NCBI RefSeq assembly: GCF_022829405.1
Contig: NZ_JAKSXW010000118.1
Location: 1 to 64,000 of the forward strand
Reading direction: 5' to 3'
Length of the DNA stretch: 64,000 nt
Source of the DNA: Methylobacterium sp. J-076
GTDB lineage: Bacteria; Pseudomonadota; Alphaproteobacteria; Rhizobiales; Beijerinckiaceae
Below are positions 1-8,618 of this stretch, piece by piece (position 1 is the stretch's first letter; each line of letters begins with the position of its first letter). Under the pieces are notes generated by a model. It worked only from the letters and a program-made list of their open reading frames with translations. It ran no database searches and was not told the origin of the DNA. Position numbers and translations under genes: made by a program.

Positions 1-1
1 C

Positions 2-124
2 GGCTCGCGGATGATCGAGCGCGCCCTGGCCCGGGAGATCGGCGGGACCGCCGAGATCGACTACCGCCCCCGGGGCGTGGTCTTCACCGCCGACGCGCCC
101 CTGCTGGAAATCACCCGGGACTGA
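2..124 (+). CDS. HWE-type sensor histidine kinase, C-terminal fragment
   Basis: Only the last 40 residues are inside the window; the gene begins to the left. The visible tail carries GSRMIERALAREIGG followed by a DYRP..VVF strand and ends in ITRD. This resembles the G2-box/ATP-lid end of HWE-family histidine kinases, where a G-S-R/K-L/M-I-E-x-A-L helix follows the glycine-rich loop. Such proteins are usually cytoplasmic or membrane-linked PAS/GAF-type kinases that pass phosphate to response regulators, often PhyR-like in alphaproteobacteria. The input domain cannot be seen, so the stimulus is unknown. The assignment rests on a short motif. Confidence 0.6.
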   Translation, partial: GSRMIERALAREIGGTAEIDYRPRGVVFTADAPLLEITRD

Positions 125-193
125 CCCGGCCGCCGGGCGGCGCCCCGGTCCTCCGGCGGCCGGGCGCCCGGGATTGTGGGCGACTTCAGGCGC

Positions 194-1099
194 TCATGCC
201 TGCCCGCCGAGCCGGTAGCCCTTGGGAGTGAGCCCGGTGAGGCGGCGAAACGCCGTCGCGAGGTGGCTCTGGCTCGAGAAGCCCGTATCCAGCGCGATCG
301 AGGTGATGGCGAGGTCGGTCGAGAGCAGCATCGTCTTGGCCCGCTCCACCCGACGGGACAGCACGTATTGGTGGACCGTCGTGCCCCATTGCCGGAGGCA
401 GGCACGGGACAGGGAGCGCGGGGATACGCCGACCTCGCGGGCGATGAGTTCGAGGGACAGGTCCTCCGCGAGCCGCGCCTCGATCAGGTCGCGGACGCGC
501 CCCAACTCGCCCCGATCCAGCACCTCCCGGTCCGGCCCCATCCGCGATGAGCGGCCGTTGGCCGTGTAGCGGCGGACGAGGCGCACGACCATGGCGTGGA
601 CCAGCTCATCGACGTAGAGCGCCGAGGAGGGGTCGGGCTCCTCCCGCATGATCTCCAGGATCGACAGCGCCAGCTGCTCCAGGAGCGGGTCGGCCGTGCC
701 CAGCGGAACGTCGAGTTCGACCCGCGGGGCGGCCGCGCTCCACATCTGGCCCGCGGTCTCGTCGATCAGTCCCTGGCGGAGGTGCATCGCCAGCATCTCG
801 GAGCGCCCCCGCCTCTGCCACTCGCTCTCGTCGTGGGCCGGGATCAGGTGGAACTGGCGCGGGCGCAGGGTGCTCGTCTCGGTGGCGCCGCCCCGCCCGA
901 TGCGGCGGTGGATCTGCGCGGGACGGTTGACGCAGTAGCCGAGGCAGGGGTTGCCGACCGGGTCGAGCGTCCCCGTCCAGGGCTCCACGGCGACGTGCTG
1001 GGCATGGATGTCCCGCCAGCCGCGGCCCGTGCTGCGGGCCAGCGCGATGTTCTTCGGCCAGGAGCCGATGTCACGCGTCCGCATCGTCGTGCCCGTCAT
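194..1099 (-). CDS. AraC family transcriptional regulator
   Basis: A 301-residue protein with a two-part AraC/XylS DNA-binding domain in the last 100 residues: a first helix-turn-helix around LSLELIAREVGVSPRSLSRACLRQWG and a second around LAITSIALDTGFSSQSHLATAFRRLTGLTPKGYR. The signature TGFSSQSHLATAFRR is typical of the family. The N-terminal 190 residues form an AraC-binding-like domain of the type seen in regulators with a PRPRQFHLIPA-like segment, whose ligand cannot be told from sequence. The gene is divergent from the OYE reductase gene at 1355, with about 250 bases between them, so it may control that gene (inference). The start could also be Met6. Confidence 0.85.
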   Translation of the reverse strand: MTGTTMRTRDIGSWPKNIALARSTGRGWRDIHAQHVAVEPWTGTLDPVGNPCLGYCVNRPAQIHRRIGRGGATETSTLRPRQFHLIPAHDESEWQRRGRSEMLAMHLRQGLIDETAGQMWSAAAPRVELDVPLGTADPLLEQLALSILEIMREEPDPSSALYVDELVHAMVVRLVRRYTANGRSSRMGPDREVLDRGELGRVRDLIEARLAEDLSLELIAREVGVSPRSLSRACLRQWGTTVHQYVLSRRVERAKTMLLSTDLAITSIALDTGFSSQSHLATAFRRLTGLTPKGYRLGGQA

Positions 1100-1354
1100 G
1101 TCCTCGGTCTCACTGACACGCCCCGGCGGCGCCTCCCCGCCCCACGATGTCCGGAATCTGTTCGAACCCGGCGTGAATCTGGAAGAAAGCTTTGAAAGGC
1201 TAACGGCAGTCTAGCGCTCGAACAAGTCATCGGCGGGAAACAGGCAGGCATTCAGCTGCCTGTTCCTCGACAGTATTGGCTGATTTTCGAGCACAGCGCT
1301 CGCGTCTCCGGCAGGATGCTTGGCGGGACGGGGCGGGTGGGGAGACCGCGGACC

Positions 1355-2509
1355 ATGTCCTCACTGTTCAGCGAACTGCGGGTTCGCGACGTCACCCTGC
1401 GCAACCGCATCGCGGTCTCGCCGATGACGCAGTTCTCGTCGCCGGACGGCCTCGTGAACGATTGGCACCTCGCGCATCTCGGCTCGAAGGCGGCCGGCGG
1501 GGCCGCGCTCGTGGTGGTGGAGCAGGCGGCGGTGGCGCCGGAGGGCCGGATGTCCACGCAATGCGCCGGCATCTGGAACGACGCGCAGGGCGAGGCCCTG
1601 GCCCGCATCGCCCGCTTCGTCTCGTCCGTCGGGGCGGTCCCCGGCATCCAGCTCGGGCATACGGGCCGGCGGGGCTGCGTCGAGCCGCCGTGGAAGGGCG
1701 GCGGCCATCTGCCGGAGGACCATCCCGACGCGTGGGAGATGATCGGCCCCTCCGCCGAGGCCTTCGGCGGGGCCATGCCGCGGGTCCCCCGCGCCATGAC
1801 CCACGAGGACATCGCGACGGTGACGCGCCAGTACGCCGAGGCCGCGCGCCGGGCGCGGGAGGCCGGCTTCGAGTGGCTGGAGATCCACTGTGCGCACGGC
1901 TTCCTGCTGTCGAGCTTCTTCTCGCCGCTCGCCAACCGGCGCACCGACGCATACGGCGGCGATTTCGCCGGGCGCAGCCGGTTGCTCGTCGAGGTCTTCG
2001 AGGCCGTGCGCGCGGAATGGCCCGAGCGGCTGCCCCTCTCCATGCGGTTCGGCGTCACCGAGTTCGCCCCCGGCGGCCAGACCATCGACGAATCGGTGGA
2101 GCTCGCCCGGCTGCTCGCCCCCCGGGGCCTCGACCTCGTGGACGTCTCCTTCGGCGGCAACTCGGGCCGCGCCCAGACCCCGTGGGACGAGGAGGGCTTC
2201 ATGGTCCCGGCGGCGCAGCGCATCCGGGAGGAGGCGGGCGTCCTCACCGCCGCGAACTGGAACCTCGCCGACCCCGTCTTCGCCGAGGCGATCGTCAAGG
2301 AGGGGCAGGTCGACCTCGTGATGCTCGGCCGGCCGATGCTCGCCAACCCCCATTGGCCCGTCTACGCGGCGATGGTCCTGGGCGAGGCGCGCCCCTACGA
2401 CATGCTGCCGGTCCAGTTCAGCACCTGGCTCAACAAGTATCAGCGCAGCCGCGTCAACAACGGCTTCGGCCGGGTGGTCGCCGATGCCGCCGCGAACGCC
2501 GCCGAGTGA
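1355..2509 (+). CDS. Old yellow enzyme family NADH:flavin oxidoreductase
   Basis: A 384-residue FMN-dependent TIM-barrel reductase, probably reducing activated C=C bonds with NAD(P)H in the cytoplasm. The OYE/YqjM pattern is clear: RNRIAVSPMTQFSS near the N-terminus, QLGHTGRRG, the substrate-binding IHCAHGFLLSSFFSPLANRRTDAYGG, and a C-terminal LVMLGRPMLANPHW phosphate-binding segment. I chose the ATG at 1355 because GGGGAG lies about 9 bases upstream and homology begins there; an in-frame start at 1316 would add 13 residues unlike the family. The gene diverges from the AraC regulator. Substrate unknown. A second OYE gene at 53499 is only distantly similar in sequence. Confidence 0.88.
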   Translation: MSSLFSELRVRDVTLRNRIAVSPMTQFSSPDGLVNDWHLAHLGSKAAGGAALVVVEQAAVAPEGRMSTQCAGIWNDAQGEALARIARFVSSVGAVPGIQLGHTGRRGCVEPPWKGGGHLPEDHPDAWEMIGPSAEAFGGAMPRVPRAMTHEDIATVTRQYAEAARRAREAGFEWLEIHCAHGFLLSSFFSPLANRRTDAYGGDFAGRSRLLVEVFEAVRAEWPERLPLSMRFGVTEFAPGGQTIDESVELARLLAPRGLDLVDVSFGGNSGRAQTPWDEEGFMVPAAQRIREEAGVLTAANWNLADPVFAEAIVKEGQVDLVMLGRPMLANPHWPVYAAMVLGEARPYDMLPVQFSTWLNKYQRSRVNNGFGRVVADAAANAAE

Positions 2510-2552
2510 CCGGCAGGCCCGTGATTGTTCCCCCAGCGCCGGAGATCGACCG

Positions 2553-2816
2553 ATGTCAGCCGACCGAATAGTCGCCGAAGTGGCGAAGAACGATCTGCCC
2601 CAAGCCCGCCTCGGCTGGACCATGGCCCTCGTCCAGACCCTGATCTACGGCACCTTCGTCGGCACCTTCATCGTGTCGCCCGCCACCATGACGCGGCCGC
2701 TCGCGCCCGGGATGGCCGTGACGGTCGGCACCGTCGGCGGGCTCGCCGCCATCCTGTCCACCATGGTCCTGACGGGGCTCTACGTCCTGCTCGCCAACCG
2801 TCTCACCGCGCGCTGA
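2553..2816 (+). CDS. DUF485 family small membrane protein (YjcH-like)
   Basis: An 87-residue protein with two predicted membrane helices (about residues 25-45 and 55-80) and the alphaproteobacterial DUF485 pattern. DUF485 genes are nearly always paired with an acetate/solute:sodium symporter, as here: the next gene starts 13 bases downstream. It is thought to be a small partner subunit or assembly factor of the permease (family knowledge; mechanism unproven). The start at 2553 has GGAG eight bases upstream; longer in-frame extensions run into the previous gene. Confidence 0.75.
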   Translation: MSADRIVAEVAKNDLPQARLGWTMALVQTLIYGTFVGTFIVSPATMTRPLAPGMAVTVGTVGGLAAILSTMVLTGLYVLLANRLTAR

Positions 2817-2829
2817 GGAGGCCGACACC

Positions 2830-4419
2830 ATGCCAAGGTCCATACTCGCCACCCTGCTGCTCCTGGGCGCCACCGCCCCGGCGCTGGCCGGCGATTCCGG
2901 CGGCGGCGGCCTCAACGCCGCGGCGATCGGGATGTTCGTCGGCATCGTCCTCGTGACGCTGGGCATCACCTACTGGGCGGCGCGGCGCGCCCATTCGGCG
3001 GACCAGTTCTACGCGGCGGGGGGCCAGATCTCGGGCTTCCAGAACGGTATCGCGCTCGCGGGCGACATGATCTCGGCCGGCGCGCTGCTCGGCCTCGCCG
3101 GGCTGATCTGCTCCTCGGGGTTCGACGGGCTGATCTTCGCCGTCGGCTACGCCACCGGCCTGCCCTTCGTGGTGTTCCTGGTGGCGGAGCGGCTGCGGAA
3201 GCTCGGCCGCTACACGGTGGCCGACGTGCTGGCGACGCGCCTGTCGGAGACGCCGATCCGCATCTTCACCGCCATCGCGACGCTCATCATCGTGATGTTC
3301 TACCTCATCGCCCAGATGGTCGGGGCGGGGCAGCTGATCCGGCTGCTGTTCGGGCTCGACTACCTCTACGCGCAGATCCTCGTGGGCGCGCTGATGATCT
3401 GCTACGTGATGTTCGGCGGCATGGTGGCGACGACATGGGTGCAGATCGTCAAGGCGGCGCTGCTGCTCACGGCCGGCGTCGCGATCACCCTGCTCGTGCT
3501 GGCGCGGTTCGGCTTCGATTACGACAGCCTCGTCGCCCGGGCCATCGCGGTGCATCCGAAGCACGCCGCCATCATGATGCCCCAGGTCTATTCGGGCAGC
3601 GTCTGGCAGTCGATCTCGCTGGGCATGACCCTGATGCTCGGGGCGGCGGGCCTGCCGCACGTGCTGATGCGCTTCTTCACCGTCCCGGACACCCGTGCGG
3701 CCCGCGTGTCGGTGTTCTGGGCCGTGATGTGCCAGAGCGGCTTCTTCGCCCTCATCTTCGTGATCGGGTTCGGGGCGCTGGCCATCGTCGGCGGGGATCC
3801 GGCCTATCTCGACCCCAAGGGCGGCATCCGCGGCGGCGGCAACATGGCCACCGTCCACCTGTCCCACGCCCTGGGCGGCGACACGCTCATGGGCCTCGTC
3901 TCCGCGGTGGCCTTCGCCACGATCCTGGCGGTGGTCGCGGGGCTGACGCTGACCGGGGCCTCGGCGGTCTCGCACGACCTCTACGCCCGCATCCTCGGCC
4001 GGGGCCGGGCGAGCGAGCGCAGCGAGATCCGGGCCTCGCGGCTCGCCACCGTCGCCCTCGGCGTCCTGTCGGTGCTGCTCGGCATCGCCTTCCAGACCCA
4101 GAACGTCGCCTACATGATCAGCCTCGCCTACGCGGTGAGCTGCAGCTCGACCCTGCCGCTGCTGATCCTGGCCCTCTACTGGGGCGGGCTGACCACCCGC
4201 GGGGCGATCGCGGGGGGCGTGACGGGCCTCGTCGGCGCCGTCCTCCTGACGGTCCTCGGGCCGCCGGTCTGGGTGAAGGTGCTCGGCAACGCCGCGCCGA
4301 TCTTCCCCCTCGATCCGCCCACCATCGTCACGATGCCGCTGGCGTTCCTGACCGCCTTCGTGGTCTCGGTGCTGGACCGGCGCCCCGCCTCGGCCTCGGT
4401 GATGTCCCCCGCCGTCTGA
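2830..4419 (+). CDS. Sodium:solute symporter, ActP/MctP-like (acetate or short-chain acid)
   Basis: A 529-residue inner-membrane permease of the SSS family with about 13 membrane helices. An N-terminal hydrophobic, signal-like segment ending ALAGDSGG is typical of ActP. Family features include FYAAGGQISGFQNGIALAGDMISAGALLGLAG and GLTLTGASAVSHDLYARIL near residue 375. It most likely takes up acetate, pyruvate or related monocarboxylates with Na+. It is co-transcribed with the DUF485 gene just upstream. AGGAGG lies six bases before the ATG, supporting this start. Substrate is inferred from family and pairing only. Confidence 0.85.
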   Translation: MPRSILATLLLLGATAPALAGDSGGGGLNAAAIGMFVGIVLVTLGITYWAARRAHSADQFYAAGGQISGFQNGIALAGDMISAGALLGLAGLICSSGFDGLIFAVGYATGLPFVVFLVAERLRKLGRYTVADVLATRLSETPIRIFTAIATLIIVMFYLIAQMVGAGQLIRLLFGLDYLYAQILVGALMICYVMFGGMVATTWVQIVKAALLLTAGVAITLLVLARFGFDYDSLVARAIAVHPKHAAIMMPQVYSGSVWQSISLGMTLMLGAAGLPHVLMRFFTVPDTRAARVSVFWAVMCQSGFFALIFVIGFGALAIVGGDPAYLDPKGGIRGGGNMATVHLSHALGGDTLMGLVSAVAFATILAVVAGLTLTGASAVSHDLYARILGRGRASERSEIRASRLATVALGVLSVLLGIAFQTQNVAYMISLAYAVSCSSTLPLLILALYWGGLTTRGAIAGGVTGLVGAVLLTVLGPPVWVKVLGNAAPIFPLDPPTIVTMPLAFLTAFVVSVLDRRPASASVMSPAV

Positions 4420-4431
4420 GACCCCGCCTCC

Positions 4432-4464
4432 GCGGCCTCGCGCTCCCCACGGAGGCGAGGCCGC
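4432..4464 (+). terminator. Hairpin after the symporter operon
   Basis: A 10-bp perfect stem (GCGGCCTCGC / GCGAGGCCGC) with a 13-base loop starts 13 bases after the symporter stop codon. No strong T-tract follows, so it may be a weak terminator or an mRNA 3'-end stabiliser. Confidence 0.5.
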
Positions 4465-4658
4465 TTCGTCGCGTGACCGTGAAGGGCGCCGGCCTCGACC
4501 GCGCCGGTCGGGGCGTGGCGATGGGCCGGCGGCCAGACGGGACGGGGCCGCAGACCGGCGGCGGGACGCGGGGCGAACAGCGCGCTGCGTGGCGCGGCCG
4601 CTTCAGCGTCATCGTGGAGGGGATTGGATTTCCGAGGCGAAAGCGCTGCTCAGAAGAA

Positions 4659-4734
4659 TGGTGCCCAGGGGCGGAATCGAACCACCGACACTGCGATTTT
4701 CAGTCGCATGCTCTACCAACTGAGCTACCTGGGC
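4659..4734 (-). tRNA. tRNA-Phe (anticodon GAA)
   Basis: On the minus strand the sequence runs GCCCAGGTAGCTCAG and ends with CCTGGGC plus ACCA. It shows a 7-bp acceptor stem, a D-arm with AGCTCAGTTGGTAGAGC, an anticodon arm TGCGA-CTGAAAA-TCGCA giving anticodon GAA, and a T-arm with GGTTCGATTCC. CCA is encoded. It is 76 bases long and stands alone between the symporter and the MFS gene. No integrase or att duplication is seen next to it. From 4736 to 4954 I see no gene. Confidence 0.97.
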
Positions 4735-4954
4735 ATCCTCGCGTGCCGAGTGCGGCGGCGGCGGACGGCGGGGGTATAGTGAGTGCCGAGGCGCCTGTCC
4801 AGCCTCACCGTGCGCTTCTTGTCGGCCATCGCGAAGGGCCGGGATCGGGGCCGCCCTCCCCTTCTCCCGCACGCGCGCTAAGTCGGGCCGACCCCGGTCG
4901 TCGGGGGGCCGGTCGCAGCGGCCTCGCGCGGCACGGGCCGGAGCCTCGAACGGA

Positions 4955-6283
4955 ATGGACATGGCCAAGCCCGCCGCCCCGGCGCTTCACGCCCTCGACC
5001 GGAAATCGGTCGGCGCGGTCGTCCTCGGCAACGCCCTCGAATTCTATGATTTCACCGTCTACGCCTTCTTCGCGAAGCCGATCGGCGAGGCGTTCTTCCC
5101 CTCCTCGGACGCCAGCCACAGCCTGCTCGCCTCCCTGGCCCTGTTCGGGGTCGGCTACGTCATGCGCCCCATCGGCGGGGCGGTGATCGGCGCCCTCGCC
5201 GACCGCGCCGGGCGCAAGCCCGCCATGCTCCTCACCATCGCCCTGATGGCGATCGGCATGCTGATCCTGGCCGTGTGCCCCGGCTACGCGCAGATCGGGG
5301 GCTGGGCGCAGGCCATCGTCATCGCCGGGCGGTTGATCCAGGGCCTCGCCCTGGGGGGCGAGGTCGGCCCCTCGACGGCCTATCTCCTCGAGGCCGCGCC
5401 GCCGCGCCACCGCGGCTTCGTGGCGAGCTGGCAGATCGCCAGCCAGGGCTGCGCCGCCCTGCTGGCGGGGCTGATCTCCACCCTCCTCGCCCTCACCCTC
5501 GGGGAGGCCGCCATGGCGGCCTGGGGCTGGCGGGTCATGTTCCTCCTCGGCCTCACCGTCGTCCCGGTCGGCCTCATCATCCGCAGCCACCTCCCCGAGA
5601 CGGCGGGCGAGGGCGAGGATCCGAAGGCCGCGGGCTCCGCCCGGGCGGTCGTCGGCCGGCTCCTGCGGGAGCACGGGCGGCTGCTCGGCGTGACCTTCCT
5701 CGTCATCGCCGCCTCCACCGTCTCGAACGCCGTGGGGACCAACATGCCGGTCTATGCCGGGGCGACGCTGGGCCTCAGCGAGACGGCCGCCACCGCCGTC
5801 CCGATCGCCCTGGGCCTCGCCTCGGTGGTCTTCCCCCTCCTCGGCGGCTGGCTCGCCGACCGCTACGGCCGCCGTCCGGTGATGATCTGGCCGCGGGCGG
5901 CGATCCTCGTCCTGGCGGTGCCGGCCTTCGTGTGGCTGCTCCGGGCGCCGGGGCCGGCCGCCGTCTACGCGGTGACCTTTCTGCTCTCGGCCCTGTCCTC
6001 CATCAACGCCGCCGCCATCATCGTCGGCATCCCGGAGGCCCTGCCGCGCTCGGTGCGCAGCACCGGCCTCGCCCTGGTCTACGCCCTCTCCGTCTCGGTC
6101 TTCGGCGGCAGCACCAACTTCGTGATCAACTGGCTGGTCACCACCACCGGGGACCGCCTCGCGCCGGCCTACTACCTCGCCGCCTTCAGCCTCGTGGGCA
6201 CCCTGGCGGCCCTGCTCCTGCCGGAGACCAAGGACCGCGACCTCGACGCCGAGACCGCCGCCCCGGGCGGCGCCGTGGCCTAG
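4955..6283 (+). CDS. MFS transporter, metabolite:H+ symporter (MHS) type
   Basis: A 442-residue inner-membrane transporter with 12 predicted helices. It begins with the MHS-family segment VVLGNALEFYDFTVYAFFA. It has the loop 2-3 motif GALADRAGRKPAML and a related copy GGWLADRYGRRPVM between helices 8 and 9, plus the G-R-L-I-Q-G-L-A-L-G-G-E-V-G-P-S-T segment of helix 4/5. MHS members carry citrate, alpha-ketoglutarate, shikimate or proline. Substrate is not decidable here. The gene appears monocistronic. Confidence 0.85.
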   Translation: MDMAKPAAPALHALDRKSVGAVVLGNALEFYDFTVYAFFAKPIGEAFFPSSDASHSLLASLALFGVGYVMRPIGGAVIGALADRAGRKPAMLLTIALMAIGMLILAVCPGYAQIGGWAQAIVIAGRLIQGLALGGEVGPSTAYLLEAAPPRHRGFVASWQIASQGCAALLAGLISTLLALTLGEAAMAAWGWRVMFLLGLTVVPVGLIIRSHLPETAGEGEDPKAAGSARAVVGRLLREHGRLLGVTFLVIAASTVSNAVGTNMPVYAGATLGLSETAATAVPIALGLASVVFPLLGGWLADRYGRRPVMIWPRAAILVLAVPAFVWLLRAPGPAAVYAVTFLLSALSSINAAAIIVGIPEALPRSVRSTGLALVYALSVSVFGGSTNFVINWLVTTTGDRLAPAYYLAAFSLVGTLAALLLPETKDRDLDAETAAPGGAVA

Positions 6284-6476
6284 AGGCGGACCTCGGCCCG
6301 ACCGCCCCGGGCCGGCGGCTCCCGCCGTGTGTGGTATCCTGCCGCCCGGCGGGGCCGGCGTCCCCGTCCGCGCCCGGGGGATCGTGACCGAGCGGGGATC
6401 CGCCCCCGGCCGGGGCGGGCCGCGCCCGGCATCCGTCCGGCGCCAGGATGCCCCGGCGGGCGTGACGGGGGTGGCG

Positions 6477-7433
6477 ATGGGCGGGGCTGAGACGGGTTTC
6501 GGCGACGGGGCCGTCGGCTCCCTCCTGCGGGCCGCCCTGGGGGATCCCGAGGCCGCCTGGAGCCTCGGCAGCTTCGGCGCCCTCGCCACGTTCCGCCGGG
6601 ACCGGGACGAGGCCGTCGCCCCGCCGGAGGGCGGGCGGTGCGGGGCCGTGACGGGGCGCGGGGCGATCGCCCTGGCGCCGCCCCCTGGCCTTCGCCCCCT
6701 CGCCTATGAAACGGCGTTCGCCACCGGCTGGAGCCACGCCGTCGCCCTGTGCCTGCCGGAGGCGGACTGCGCCATGGCGGGCCGGGGCGTCCTCACGGAA
6801 CTCGGGCCCGACGGTGGGGCCGCCCGGGGGCGGGATCGCGGGGGGATCCTGTTCGATCTCGGGCTCGGCCTGCGGGCGGCCGATGCCTGCATCCGCACCG
6901 CCGACCCGGCCCTGCTGGCCGCCCTGCGCGCCGGGGTCGGCCGGGCGCTCTTCGCCGCCGGCAATCCCCTCGGGGACCTCCTGGCCGCGGCCGGTCCGCA
7001 CCGGGTCTTCGTCACGCGCGTCGGACGGATCGAGGTGTTCGGCCCGGTGGCGGAGCCGGACCCCACCGCCCCCCGGACCCATATCCTGCCGCAGATCCTG
7101 CGCGCCCGCCGCACGCACGCCGCCACGGCGCCGATCCCGGCGGGCCTGGTGCCCTGCGGCGCCCTGCACCCGCCCCATCCCTGCAAGGATGCCCTGGGGC
7201 GGACGATCCCCTTCCGGCGGGTGCGGCACGACGCCTTCCAGCGCCTCCTGGACGCCTTCGGTGACCCGGCGCTGGTGGCGGCCAAGCGCGCGGCGGAGGC
7301 GGGGCGGGACTTCTCCCCTGGACCCGGCACGAACCGCCGCTACCTTCGGGCGGCGCAGAGGGCCGCCGCGGTCCAGGCGCCCCACCTGCACGGCGCCGAT
7401 GCCGGGGCCGCCTCCCTCAGCCACGACGCGTGA
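6477..7433 (+). CDS. Conserved hypothetical protein coupled to a NiCoT transporter
   Basis: A 318-residue soluble protein of unknown function, with no signal peptide or membrane helix that I can see. I recognise no catalytic motif. A central segment FDLGLGLRAADACIRTADPALLAALRAG and a C-terminal part with RKDALGR..PF-like spacing and a basic end look like a compact alpha/beta fold. Its stop overlaps the GTG of the next gene (GTGA), so the two are translationally coupled, suggesting a role tied to nickel/cobalt uptake or use (inference). The start at 6477 is a choice; a GTG at 6471 is equally possible, and longer in-frame extensions upstream are low-complexity. Confidence 0.6.
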   Translation: MGGAETGFGDGAVGSLLRAALGDPEAAWSLGSFGALATFRRDRDEAVAPPEGGRCGAVTGRGAIALAPPPGLRPLAYETAFATGWSHAVALCLPEADCAMAGRGVLTELGPDGGAARGRDRGGILFDLGLGLRAADACIRTADPALLAALRAGVGRALFAAGNPLGDLLAAAGPHRVFVTRVGRIEVFGPVAEPDPTAPRTHILPQILRARRTHAATAPIPAGLVPCGALHPPHPCKDALGRTIPFRRVRHDAFQRLLDAFGDPALVAAKRAAEAGRDFSPGPGTNRRYLRAAQRAAAVQAPHLHGADAGAASLSHDA

Positions 7434-8518
7434 CAGTGGAACACATCCCCCCCGTGACGACCGCCGCCCCGAGCGACGCGCCTGCGCCCCGCCGCGTCCG
7501 GCGGCGGCTGGGCCTGCTGGCGGTGCTGCTGGTCGCCGGCAATGCCGGGGCGTGGCTCTGGGCCTGGAGCGCCTTCGCCGGCCGCCCCGCCCTCCTCTCG
7601 ACGGCCCTGCTCGCCTACGTCTTCGGCCTGCGCCACGCGGTCGATCCCGACCACATCGCCGCCATCGACAACGTCACCCGCAAGCTGATGCAGGCCGGGC
7701 AGCGCCCGGTCTCGGTGGGGCTGTGGTTCGCCCTCGGGCACTCCACCGTCGTGGTGGCCGCCGCCGCGGCGGTGGCCCTGGCCACGACGAGCCTGCTCAC
7801 CGCCTCCGAGGAGTTCCGGCAGATCGGCAACCTGATCGGTACCGGCGTCTCGGCCGGGTTCCTCGTGCTGATCGGCCTCGTGAACCTCGTGGTGCTGGCC
7901 GGCGTCTGGCGCAGCCTCCGGCAGGTGCGCCGCACCGGGCGCTACGTGGAGGCAGACCTCGACGGCGTGCTCGCCGGCCAGGGCTTCCTCGCCCGCCTGC
8001 TGCGCCCGCTGTTCCGCCTCGTCACCCGCTCCTGGCACATGTACCCGCTGGGCTTCCTCTTCGCCTTGGGCTTCGACACCGCCACGGAGGTGAGCCTGTT
8101 CGGCCTTTCGGCGGCCGAGGCGAGCCGGGGGGCCGACCCGTGGTCGATCCTCGTCTTCCCGGCCCTGTTCACCGCGGGCATGGCGTTGATCGACACCGCC
8201 GACGGCGTGCTAATGCTCGGCGCCTACAGCTGGGCCTATGTCCGGCCGATGCGGCGGCTGTTCTACAACCTCACCATCACGGCGATCTCGGTGGTGGTCG
8301 CCCTGGGGGTGGGGACGCTGGAGGCCCTGAACCTCATCGGCGACAAGCTCGGCCTGGAGGGACGCTTCTGGAGCGGGATCGGTGCCGTGAACGACCATTT
8401 CGGCATGCTCGGCTTCGGCATCGTCGGCCTGTTCGCGGGCGCGTGGCTCCTCTCCGCCCTCGTCTACCGCTTCGGCGGCTTCGACCGCGCCGACGTCGTC
8501 CCCGTCGAGCCCCGCTAG
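7430..8518 (+). CDS. NiCoT family nickel/cobalt transporter
   Basis: A 362-residue inner-membrane permease with about eight helices. It carries the hallmark helix-2 motif RHAVDPDHIAAIDNVTRK (H69 to D74-H75), the LGHSTVV-type motif (FALGHSTVVV), and LGFDTATEVSLFG, which together define the Nix/Hox nickel-cobalt transporter family. It imports Ni2+ and/or Co2+ with high affinity at low rate, for urease, hydrogenase or cobalamin (family knowledge). It starts with GTG overlapping the previous stop codon. Selectivity between Ni and Co cannot be read from the sequence. Confidence 0.9.
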   Translation: MTVEHIPPVTTAAPSDAPAPRRVRRRLGLLAVLLVAGNAGAWLWAWSAFAGRPALLSTALLAYVFGLRHAVDPDHIAAIDNVTRKLMQAGQRPVSVGLWFALGHSTVVVAAAAAVALATTSLLTASEEFRQIGNLIGTGVSAGFLVLIGLVNLVVLAGVWRSLRQVRRTGRYVEADLDGVLAGQGFLARLLRPLFRLVTRSWHMYPLGFLFALGFDTATEVSLFGLSAAEASRGADPWSILVFPALFTAGMALIDTADGVLMLGAYSWAYVRPMRRLFYNLTITAISVVVALGVGTLEALNLIGDKLGLEGRFWSGIGAVNDHFGMLGFGIVGLFAGAWLLSALVYRFGGFDRADVVPVEPR

Positions 8519-8573
8519 TCCTTCTTCTGTCATCCAAGGATCACAGAAAATGGTCTAATCCCTTGCCTTTCCC

Positions 8574-8617
8574 GCATTTTCTTACGCCGAACCGGCATCC
8601 ACTTCGGCGGAAAATGC
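8574..8617. repeat. REP-like intergenic palindrome
   Basis: Two nested inverted arms, GCATTTTC/GAAAATGC and CGCCGAA/TTCGGCG, enclose a short loop. It lies between the convergent NiCoT and GT-like genes. The GAAAATGCTCTAG end resembles a palindrome often seen in Methylobacterium intergenic DNA (from memory). It may also act as a bidirectional terminator. Confidence 0.5.
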
Positions 8618-8618
8618 T

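Noticed and set aside
4659..4734. tRNA-Phe as a genomic island attachment site
   Set aside because: No integrase gene or duplicated tRNA 3' end was found in the window; the neighbours are ordinary genes.
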